Below, one piece after another: positions 40,501 to 52,500 of a stretch of 64,000 nt of DNA. The stretch covers positions 14,411,501 through 14,475,500 of the forward strand of contig NC_044590.1 in the NCBI RefSeq assembly GCF_901933205.1, given 5' to 3'. A program made the position numbers and the translations under genes. The notes under the pieces were generated by a model. The model was not told where the DNA came from. It saw only the letters and a list, made by a program, of their open reading frames with translations, and searched no databases. This DNA is from Camarhynchus parvulus (lineage: Eukaryota > Chordata > Aves > Passeriformes > Thraupidae). The stretch's first letter is position 1, and every line of letters starts with the position of its first letter.

Positions 40501-43500
40501 TTTAACACCTGCACAAGTACAAAACACCCGGTGTCAGCTGCCTTAAGAAATGCATCAACATTAAGTATGAAAAACCTGAACCTGTAGCAGCAGAAGGTTC
40601 TTGAGTTCTGACAGGAACAGAGGAAGACTCAGTGTCTTCAGCTTTTTCTTCCTGCGAACTGGCATCTGTACTGAGTGCTGTGCTATGCAATGTGTTTCCA
40701 GGTGATCCTTGTTCACCAAAACTTTGGTCAGATTCAACAGCAATTTCTAACTGGACTAGAATGAGAAAAAAATTTCCCCTGAGTAAAATGCATACAAAAG
40801 CATACTTCAGAACATTGGGGGGGGGGAGAGGGGGAATACCCATCCACGCTCTTGGTCATACAAAATTTTTGAGACACAACTAACTTGTAGTACCCCTCTG
40901 AACTTACAGCTGCTTAGAAACACACAAGCTAACTGTTTCTAGCCCAGAATAGGATGGATCTCGTACCACTACAAGAGCTCCCTCAAAAGGAAAAGGCAGT
41001 GAAGCACAGGGCAGGAAAGGGAGTGTTATCTCAACCCTGTTTAAGCATAAAATTAGCCCATTTGATGCTTTTAGTGCTCAACAATAGGATTAATCTGTAA
41101 GAACTCTAAGAGTTCAGTACTAGGGCTGTTACTTCTACAATCTGAAAGTGTTCAAACTTTGAAATTACCTCATTTTCACAATCAGAACCTGCATTCCCTA
41201 CAAAAGAAAACTAACCAATCAAAAAACTCTAACTATTTCCTTGGAAAGTTTCAGCCTATGGAGCTCTCCTTTGCTGGAAAAGCTCCCATCACCCAAGGAA
41301 AATGCTGAGGTTCCTGACAGAAAGGGAATCAAAAGCCAAAAGCAATCAGGGCAGCAGAGCAATAAAAACTTTCCATGAGTTTTCTCTGCACTGCTGATAC
41401 AAACAGGTTTTAATGGCAGATATGGAGCCTGCAGGTTAAGCAACTGAAAATACAGAGTTTGCAACAACTACATGACCACTTCGTCACAAAAATCTGAGGT
41501 ACACTGTGAAGGCACTTACCCTTCTCAGATTCATTTTGGTTAGGTACTGCATCTTTCCAAGTCTGAATTTCCGTGGAAGTTGTAACAAGATCTGTATTTA
41601 AAATCTCATGGCTAATACTGGATGAGAGTCTTGAAGATCGCCTCCTGATCTGGTCTCTCTCAGCATTATCTGAAGACCTCTTAAGTTTTTCCTGAGCTGG
41701 AACAGTTGTATTTAATGGTACTATGCAGTTACAGGAGTACAAACAGACCACAAGCAAACTTCCAAGTTTTTCCCTCCCCGTGACTCCCTTCAAAGTGTGT
41801 TTTTTAAGAATTAAGGCTAACACCAAAAGCTAAAAAGCCTGGAAAATCAGGCCTCTCTAAAAGCTACAATAAGTTACAAATAAGCATAAAAATACAGCAA
41901 AAGTTCTCAACTTTTTTCTTCTAGTAACAGATTTTGAAGTATGAATATAGATCAGTATCTTACTAGTTTCTTACTGAGAAAAAAAATTCCACTAAGTAAA
42001 ATGCACACAGAAGCATACTACAGAGCAGTGGGGGTGTGTCCATCACCTTACAGTGGAGCTGGTCTAAACAAACTGTTCCATGGACGTAAATAATATCAGG
42101 AGTTAGATGAGACAATTCAGACACATCAAAAGCCATGGCTGAGCTGGATAACCTACACACACTCAAGTTTAAGATTGTGGCATTAAGAAAAGAGTTTTCT
42201 CTAGCTCTTCATCTCCTTGGCCATGACACTATTACAGAAAATATAATCTTCTTTCCTCAAGTTCTTCAGCCTCCACACAAAGCACACAAAGATAAAGTAG
42301 AAGCTATTCAACTGCAGTGGCATGAATATTTACATAGTATTGAAGTGCCTTTGCTTTAATCCTTCATCTAGTAACTGAAGAGTTTCTACAACTTCTAAGG
42401 CTTCTATAGCCTTCTATATATTGGAGACAATATAATTACTGCCACCCATACATCTATGAACTTCTGCATCAAGGCTCACAACTTATGCCTCCTTTATCCA
42501 AAACCAACTTCCAAGATTTAGGGGGGAATTCCAGAATGATGATACCACATATGAATGCCCAATTTATGAAAAACAGGTGCTGCATTTCAGTCAATGCATC
42601 TATCACAGTTCAAGATTAATACCACAGCTGTTTTATCCCTCCCCCACCCATTAAGCCTGAAGAACTTTTATATTTATACACACACACACATAGTGTGAGA
42701 GCTGAATACCAAAAAACTCACACAATGTTTTTTCAATCCTGGGACGCTTCAATGGAACATCACATCCTTTAGGTATTTTCCGACGTCTTAACTCCAAAGT
42801 TATGGGTTGCAGGGTCTGAGAACTTTGCTCTACGTATTTACACAACAGAAGAAAAACTGATTTAATACAAAGCTGTGAAACACTTTAACACAAATTCCCA
42901 AGCCTCAAAATTTAAATACTGCACTTGCATAAATACAGCTTCATATGGCCTTCTAAAACCCATATAGTAGTATTTAACCCTGCGACAGGTATGCTTTATA
43001 TTACATGATGGTTACTTGCCTAAATCCAATCTCTGACCAAACCACCAAGGCTCCAAATTTCAGCATGTTTCTGGTTGTCCTGAACAAAGATGAACTTAAA
43101 GTTTTTTAACAGTTTCTAGAGATTTAGGCTGTGAAAGAGCAAGACACTGCTTATTCCTCTAAGTAAGTTTAGAAGTGTTCTGGTACATGCCTAAACATTT
43201 AAGCTTGGCTACATACCCGTGGGAGGCGTTATTGGTGGTCTGCCACGCTTTCGCTTAGTTTCTTTCACATTTTCCTGTGGACTCTTTACCTTGTCATTCT
43301 CAGGCTTCTTCTCAACTTGTGTATCTACTGAATATTCCATATCATTCTCTGATATATTCTCTTTATCTTCTTTTCCATTCTTAGATATATTCTTTTCTGA
43401 GATCTTGCCTTTTTCCGAGATGACTACAAATTTTCCCTCTTTATCGGGTTGTTTAACTCGTTTCTCAGTCTTTAATGTCTTTTCATCTTTGTCTTTCTTT

Positions 43501-46500
43501 GCATTACCTGTTGCTTTCCTCTGCTCTTTAAACTTCTGGTTTTCAGGAGATGATGGAATTTCATTACCTCTTTCCTTAGGCTTAGCATCACCCACAATAT
43601 TCTAGAATAAAAAGAATGACAGGAAAATCAACTCACTGTAGTCTAAAAGCCACCCCTCCCCTTTGTATTTAGCAGACCTGCATCTTTGTCCAGTTTTTCA
43701 AGTGATAAAAGTACACACTCTATTGCAACCCACAGATTAAAACTTAAGAGGCACCTGAACTGGTGAAGGGCCTGTGCAATGTGAACAGGACAGGGCAAGA
43801 AAACCATTCTTCACCACATAATGGCAGAAGACATTTGCTGGTCCTTTGCTCCCAGAAGTAGGCTGGGTCCCTACCAGCTTGTGCAGTACTACATAAAACC
43901 TACTTGGGACACTGCAGAAAGAGTGGGAGTCAGGAGCAGAGAAAACGGCAGACAGGTCAGTCACTTGGATGTGCAAACTCTTCCTTTCACAGACGAGTCT
44001 CATTCAAAACAGGCACGTAGTTTGCTTGCACTAATCATTGCTGCTAATATTGCTAAGGGTATTCCATGTCCTTCCCCTTTTGTGATCAAGCTTTACACCA
44101 CTGAGAAGGGGCAGGGAGGATGATATATGCTGATTATGTTTTTTCCCCCTTCCAGTGATCCTGCAACAGGCTGTCCTAGATGAATAGAAATCTTCTACCT
44201 TTGCACATGGATTAATAATTTATATTGGTCATGTATCAACACTGCCTTTAGTTCAACTAACTTCTCTCTTCTGTAGCCAAATTGAAGCATTAAAGAGCAA
44301 CTATGCTCCTTCCCAGACACAGTTCTATAGGGCGCAGCAATCTTGAACTTTGACCCAGGATCAGAGGACAGGTAAGGCTAAATAACCTCAACACCTTCTT
44401 GGGGAAAGGAAGTGGAACACATGATCCAAGCCATATGAAATTCTGAGAATCCACTTAAGACTGACTATTCCCTTGTACTGCACTACATCTTGCCTTATCC
44501 CACTCCAGTATTCCTGTCTATCTGCGGCTTACATGAAAATACCTTTTAAGGTATTTTCAGACTGTAGCCTCAAGAAATAATACTGCTGCACTAAAATGGT
44601 GAACATGCAATCTGCTCCATCCCCTATAATATTATTTCAACCATACTTGGTACAGATGTGATTTTAAAAAAAGTCACTGTTTAAAAGCGTGAAATGAAAT
44701 TTCTGTATATTCCATGAAAACAGACAGGTAAATGGGAAGGAAGTCTTTCACATGTCTGAGCACTCCTTTTTCCAGACATCCTAGAAGTTTGTATTCTGTA
44801 AATTCCTTACGGGAGAAGCTTCAGGGGAGCAGTAACTCAAACATCAGGGGAAAACAAACAAAACAAAAAACCCAACCCCAAACAAACAAATGAACACCTA
44901 CCACCTCAAAAAACAACCCTCAGGCAACTACGTTTCAACACTTCCCATGCTTACAAAACCATCTGATTTGAATCAAATATGTGGTACTGGAACACTCCTA
45001 AGCCGTCCTAGTCAAAATATTCTCAAGAAACTGAATCATGAATACAGTATGTCTGAATTACCTCTCGGTGTTCCTGAACTCTTAAAAGTTGTGTGTCCTT
45101 GCAAAGGCACATTGGTACAGTTACAGGTCATTAGCATTTCACCATCACTGTTCAACATAGTCAGTTACACACTCTACACAGGGACAGAGTAATAATGTAA
45201 AAAACCTTTTTTATTGCTCCCTTCAGCAATTGTATGGTTTGGAGCACTTTTTCTTTTCCTTAACAAGTACTAAGACTTGAGCCATGTCTGCCTTCATGAC
45301 TACACTCTTTCCTCTGAAGAACAGGAACAAGACACCTCCCCTCCACTTCCAACATGCTGCTACACTACTGTTGTACCTGTTTTTTTCTGATTCTTGAGCA
45401 CTCCAGTGGCTCAAGTATTTTTTTTTTCAAACTTTACTTCTGGTTGTATAAGTAGAGCTCACTAGGAAATTCTCACTTTATGCTTTTTTATGCTAAACGA
45501 CAGAAAAAATGTTCTACCACAACTAAAGAGATTCTCTTGGGCTAAGAGACATCTTCTTGGACAAAGGATAAAAGGAGAAAACAGAAAGAACCAACTAAAA
45601 CCCCCTTTTCATCTCCTTTCAAAACTTTCCAAAGCTATGCAGTATCATGAAACTTCCTAAAAGAGAGACAAAATATTTTTGTTTACTTATGTGAAGTATT
45701 TATTCAGATTGTTCAAATCCATTTATTTAACGCTAAATATCATAAAAACATTTCTCATGGAAATGAAGATTCTGCAGTAGTTCACTTGTGAGTATTAGTC
45801 AACTTTCCACCACACACAATGATAACCATTTAAAAGCTATGAAGGGCACTTTTGGCGAACGTGAAACAGTGTTCCAATCCAGCCTGGCAGATACAGAAAT
45901 CTGGAGGACTGCCATACCTCTCCACAACAGTGACAAATATAAATTGTACCACTGACATTCATTACTGGAATCTGTGTTTAAGACTTGTACTGGGGGAACA
46001 GATTCAATTTCTTTGCTCAAACTTAAAGTTTCAGAAAACTAAAGGCAGAGAGTATGACCAAAAAACCCACATGCTACAGTTACCATACAGGAATGTGTGG
46101 CAAGATATCAGACTTAAAACCCTGTCTGTAATGAAAATTATTCTGAAGCAGGTATTTCAGAAGTTTTAACCAAGTTACTCAAGACCAGAACTTGACCAGT
46201 CTTTCCTACATGCCTGTACATGAAAATCAAAGTACAGAGCAGCACTTCTTCCTCCTCACCATCAGCAGGAGAATTTCTAATTTTTAAAATGTAATGGCTC
46301 ACTACTACTTTCTATCATGAGGTGAAAGTTGAACCCACTGTGCTGAGCAAGTGAAGGGTTGGTAAAACAGCCAAACCACAGAAAAGAAACAAGGAATAGT
46401 TAAAAAAAGCTGACCTTCTCAAAGCTGTGAAGTGAAATATTAATAGCCATGCTCCTTAAGTGCCTCAAGAATATTAAGCAGTTGCTTTGGAAAAGAACAG

Positions 46501-49500
46501 TTTCTGTCCACTCCATAGCTGTCACTCCTTTATTTTTAAATATATATGTGTGTATAACTGTATATATATTCATATATATATATATATATTTAAAGCAATC
46601 ACAAACAGGTAAAACAATCACAGCGTGATTCAAAACCTTACCACTAGCTTTAGTATGTACATTCTGAATTTTCCAATGACTCTTAGAAATCTGTTTTACT
46701 TATATACCTATGACTTCTTTAGTTCAAGAGGTGCATTTAAAGAAGCTGAGAGCTTTGCAAATCACAGCACAAAGATTCACATTTCATTTTAAGAGATTCC
46801 CATTAATGAAGGAGAAACGAAGTCCCCTTTTCCCTTTCCTGAGATATTCATCACCCTTTTTCATTTTAAGGGACTTTATTTCAGACATACTGTATTTTAG
46901 CAGTAAAGGTTTTTCATTAATTTCACATTATATAATTCACCAAATCCAGCCACCTGAACTGCTCATTTTAGAATACACTAGCTGCACAAGCACCATACTT
47001 ACCTGATCTTTGGAAAAAGCTTTGACATGAATGTTTTTGACTGTCTGAACTACACCATCATAAAATTTCACAGTGTAGGTACCTAAAATATGAAAACTAA
47101 GTGTAAGAGTTCAAAGATCGGAAGTTATTCAACACAGCACCAGCTAATAGCTCCTATACTCCAGCTGCATAATTAGCCCTAGATGAAAGCTGCTTTACCT
47201 GTGTTGTCAGAATCCTCAACACAGAGCTCCTAGCACAGGCCAGGAAGACACAGCAAAGTGATCCAAAACAATTCTGGTCAAAATAAAGGTGCGTGTCTCA
47301 TCTTAGAATTGCTCCCCAGATGCACCTTACTCACAAAACCCCAAAATATTTTTGGTGGAATATTGCAATATATAATCACACAGTTCTTTTCTCCTTGATC
47401 TTACAACACAGACAATCTAAAGCAAGCCCAGCATTAAAACAAATCATTCACAGTTCCCCCTCCCATTCTGATTTTTAAGGGGATTTTGCAGCTCTGACAA
47501 TAGGTTTTATTGCAGTTTACAGGCAACAAAAACAAATTTAAGAAGCAACTTTTCTCACATATATACTTAAAGCAAGTACTGACTGGATAGCCCAGCAGAA
47601 AGCTTTTTTCTCGTAAAAAAGGTAAGAGGTTAAAAAAGTTAATGACAAACTAAAACACATCTAAAACACAAAATTGCGTTTTCAAAGCTGTTTTCCATCT
47701 GCTGTAGTATCTCTCCCCCTAAATGAGTTTCCAGCACAAACAGAAATACATAACTACTAAGTGTGACCCAGGAATCCTTACCATCTTTGTTAACAGAAGT
47801 AACTTTGGCTGGATAGAAGCGACAGTCAGACCAGCATGCCAATACCCGATCATTGATATGAAATCCCTATAAAACAGTAGTTAAAAGTGTCTTTATCTGA
47901 GAATTACTGAAAAATACAACTCTATTAAAACATTTCTTTTACTAGTTTTCCAATGTTTAGAAGAAATCATAAAATTTACACAGCAGGTAAGACAGCAACA
48001 GTGAAGCATTTTAAAGGTCATCATTCATACAAACGCACACTAAACTGTTACAAATACGCTCAAATTTCCACTTACTGCACAACCTTCTTCCTCATGCAAT
48101 CCTTCTTTTCTTAACTGTATTTTCTCTAGGGGGCGCAAATAAGGACTGTCCCAACAAAACCATTCATCATATCTATGGTTCCAGCGCTTGAAATGGATAA
48201 GTACTTTGCCCTCTTCATAATCAATTTCTTCAATGTGTGCTGGATACCTAGTCAAAGGTAGATTAAAATATTTTAATTATGAATAAGGTAAGTTGTCTAA
48301 GACACTTTATACAAATTAACCTCGGTTTAGCTCCTCCAATCGTTTTAATTTGATGTACTACTTGTATAAACAATAAAGATGCTACATAATGACAGAGCAA
48401 AGCACATAAGAAAACCCAAAACTGAACACGAAATGCAAACATTGGCTGCAGCAAGAGAAGACAACTAAGGAGTTCTTACTCTGGTGTGGAAAAAAAATTT
48501 AACTACAGATTCAGAAGTCCGAAAGACCTTCCCTACATCTAGACATATCACATTTTACAAAATCAATAGCTTCAGTTCACTCTTATCAAGACTAACACTT
48601 GGGTGCCAATACACTCACTTCTCTAAGATACCCATCACCAGGCATCATAAATCATCTACCCAATGTAACACCAAAATTCCAGCAGGCACACTAAACATAA
48701 TTAAAGTTTTAGAATCTCAAAGTTAAATTTCATCTGCAAAATCCTGGGATTTTTAAATATAAACTTCTTAGTACATTAGTAGTAGGGGAATCTGAGATGA
48801 GTCAAATTCAAATGTTTCTGATCAGGAAGACCTTGCAAACTCTGTATTTCTTTAAATTGCATTGGTAATTTGTAACTTCAGTACAGATTTCAGAATCACA
48901 GCTACTTCACTATCGCAACTGAAGGTAACATTCCAAGTACAAAGCTTTCCCTTCCGCAACAGTAATATCAAGAGAAAATTTCCATTTGTCGGTGTTTTCA
49001 GTATTCTGGAAGAAAGACAAGGCCTCAGTGAATTCTTGAACAAAGGGCTGAAGACAAAACTCAAATCCACAAGTACTCTTTATCTGGTAAACCACACTTG
49101 AAAGACAGAACAAGTGGTAGAAAGAAGTAGCATCTCAAAAAGATCAAGCATGATACTAACAGTAAAGCCTAGACATTTAAGAATTAAGGCTCAAATGCAA
49201 TCCAGGCTACTGTTCTACAACCCTACACAAAGAGAAAGCAAGTCTACCTGCAACTGAAATCCTCCAGCATATCTAAGTCATGTCCAGTCATGACTTCACA
49301 AAGAGCTATGAATAGGCCACACTAGAGACTTACATTGCAACTACAGACTAAGGATACTCGCTGCCACACATGTCAAGCTATGCCATTAGTTCACCCCCAT
49401 GTATTACCAAAATGCATGCAGCAAAGGCTGTGGAGGAGAGGAATTCCAATGGGAGATATTTATGGCAGGGACAGCTGTAACTGGCTACCAACTTCTTGGA

Positions 49501-52500
49501 AAAAAAAAAAAAACTTTCTTCCTGTTACAGTCAATATACTTTGTATTTATGTAACTCAAGTACTGTCCTCCACAAGCTCTTGAGGGGGCAGTAGTTACAG
49601 TCATAACCTGAACATTAGTTTTGGATATCACTAAGTACAGATAATGACAAAAATCAGCATCCCATTCCCTACAATCTGAGAGCAGCAAAACCAGATAAGA
49701 AATCCCATATCCTCTCAACAAGAGAGCAGCCAGAAGGGTGCTCTTGCCATTGGGACTGCAGTACGCCTGGGACTCGTTTAGATTTTTCAATGATGAAGAG
49801 GGAAGCTAGTAAAAAGGGCAGAGTGCTGACTCAGTACAAAGCTAACAATCCTGTCCAAACAGATAACCACCTCTAGGAAGCACAATCCACTTTCTACCAC
49901 TGAGATGAGACAAGCCCAAGTTACAAGAGCCAGCTAATTCAACGATGCAAGACTGCTCTCTGCTTCACATCCAGCAAAAGAAGGAACTTTCTCCACCAGA
50001 ACTGTCATCCCAGAATCATGTATCAGTACCATCTGCACCTATCCCACTTCACTAATGGGAGTTAAGATCATTAACAAAAAAGTATCTGACAATGAAACCA
50101 AATTTCAGTCTACCTGAGTGTGGTTGAGCTAGAGCTTTCAGTTCTTGGAGAACATGCTGCAAAGCCTCAACATCATCTCTTTCTGAAGCAATAAACATCA
50201 GTCAACATACACTCAGTGCTCTTGACTGAAGCAGTAAACCTATTACAAGCTGTGCTAGACCTATCCATGAACTCTGACAGACCTTGACACTTGGACACTA
50301 CTTTCCTTTCATATGAGAGCACTGGCAGCCACTAAACAAAGCAATAAGGGTCACAGAAAGGTTCACAGGCTCTCAACAGCCCTGAGCACCATGCACTGAC
50401 AGGCCAAGCTTCCTTCCTCCCACACCTTTTGTAGAACTGAGCAAGCGCACCACATCAGGAGGTGCAAGTGCTCAAAGACATATACAGAAGAGTAACAGAA
50501 CATTACCCATACACTTCCTCCAAAGAGCATACATAGGGGAGAGGTAACTTCAAAGAAACTCAGACTTGTTTATTAAAAAAAATACTATGAGAGGACACAC
50601 TAAGTAAAAGGCCAATAGCTGAAGCCTGGATAAGGCCCCAGAGAACAACTAAGACATGTCCAGGGTGGCCGAACACATCCTCCCCCAAACCACAAAGGAA
50701 GTATTCAGCTGACTCAATGGATATTCAAGACAGCTAAACGGATCCTGGGTAAGAAAACCCCAAATGGTACTGATTTAAGTATTTATCTGAAACACTGTGA
50801 AACTGGAGACAACATCTTGCAACATACAGGAGGAGCAAAACTATCCTCTTCTGGGAAGAGGTAAGTATCTGGAAATTCCCTGGACTAGGTCTGTTTCCCT
50901 TCTCTTTTCCTACATACCAAACCAGAATTGCTATAAACCCCCACTCTCTTGGAAACTAGAAAGGGACAAGCTTAGTGCAGTCAAAGCAATGCAGAGAGGA
51001 AAGGAAGCATTCAGGAGAACCAGCACCATGAAGGACAGCAGCTACAGGGGTTCATCTTTTTAGTACTTAGAGACCAATTCCTGATAGCATGAACAACTGA
51101 ACTCATGGGACTGACAATCTGAATCTTAACAGGGTAGCACCACATTACTCAAGAGCTCTAACCATAATCAAAAGCCCCTTCACATCCATTTTACTCAAAC
51201 AATAGACAGAAAAACTTGGATATATCATTACAACAAGGTAACAAAAGGGAACATCATTTGCCTATTGCAGGCAGCCAGTGCAGTCATCCTCTTTTCAGTA
51301 TGAGAGGATGCAGCTAGACACCACTCAATCAGTTTAAATGATTCAATGCAAAAGGTTTCAAAAAGTCAATTCAGCTGCAATAGTGTGCCCATGTCAATGG
51401 CTACAGCATCCCCTCTGGGATCCCTCCACTCAGGACTGCCCTACTGCAGCAGTCTCTCTCCTTCATCCTCTGAACTCCAGCACTATGAGACCTCTCAGCA
51501 TCCATAGAGGCTCTCTCCCTATAGCAACCTGAGGCCAACAGACAAATCTTTCATGACAGTTCTGATGCATCAACCCAAGCCCTAAGAACCTAAAGTGAAA
51601 CACCAAAAGTACTCATGGTGCTCCCTGGAGTTCAAGTATAGGACGTGACAGACAACTGCACCAGGAATTGCAGTGCATTGCCAATATGCTATGATTCCAA
51701 ATACAACAAAGCAACCTCTGGGATGAGCAGTAAAGATGCAAAATTCACCTTGCACTTTGACAAGGAGCAGGCTCCACACTGACTACTCTGCTGGCATAAA
51801 GTGTTTTTTCTTCACTAGGATTGACAACACGTCCAAACACCCTGGAAGTCCTTAACTAGCAATTTGGAGCGCAAGCCATTGACATTAAAGAGAGGTACAT
51901 GGCACTCTGACATGAAATATTTTCCAAAGCATCACTGCCAACAGACTGGTAATAGTGGCCCATGAATTGACTGATGTATTTGGTACTGAGAACAGAAATC
52001 AAAGACAGCACTTTAACTAAACAGGAAACTTGTGACTATGTTTTAGCATCAATACAGCAACAAAAGTACACACAAGAAAAGTCTGGACCTCCAAAGGGAA
52101 AAGCAAGTGTCAGCAAACAGAAAATCTTGTGCCCCTAAAGGAGTGCACAGTAACCACACCACAGAGTGGTCCTAGGGCACATGCACAGGGGCAGATGTAA
52201 GCAGCAGAGAAAAAAAACAGTCTGCTGACCTCTACAAATCCACACCCAGTGAGTTGTGTCAGCACTGACAGTTTTGCTAAGCCCCCAGCTCTTAAAAATT
52301 TTGATTGAGAAACCCTAAAAATGCAAATGCACACAATCCAGAGTTCAAAGCTTAGCAAGGAAACAAAAAGATTTCAGAACTGGAGAGTTCATAACCAAGT
52401 TGTGAGACCAGAGTTGCAAAGCACTGTGTGTAGGACAGGTAATTTAAGATCAAGTGTTTCCAAAAACCAAAGAACATGGAACAAACAGCACACCCAAAAT

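Larger units (their letters stand above)
41697..42721 (-). other. PHF20 intron 6
   Basis: Contains copy B of the intronic duplication (41975-42043) and a (CA)n microsatellite at 42678-42691. No gene. Confidence 0.85.
43602..47002 (-). other. PHF20 intron 4
   Basis: Contains an AC-rich simple tract (44848-44891) and a (TA)n microsatellite (46540-46593). ORFs of 88-105 codons at 43737-44123 and 45852-46169 have no recognisable similarity. Confidence 0.8.

Noticed and set aside
40502..40843. 113-codon ORF extending exon 8 on both sides
   Set aside because: The outer parts are intron read-through; a downstream GTGTTA donor would put exon 9 in a frame with a stop.
43219..43605. 128-codon plus-strand ORF, Ser/Phe-rich
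   Set aside because: Exact antisense of PHF20 coding exon 5; the composition is the mirror of the Lys/Glu-rich real protein.
43737..44123. Overlapping 88- and 100-codon ORFs on opposite strands in intron 4
   Set aside because: Checked for gene or repeat similarity; none recognised, and mutually overlapping ORFs of this size are expected by chance in 64 kb.
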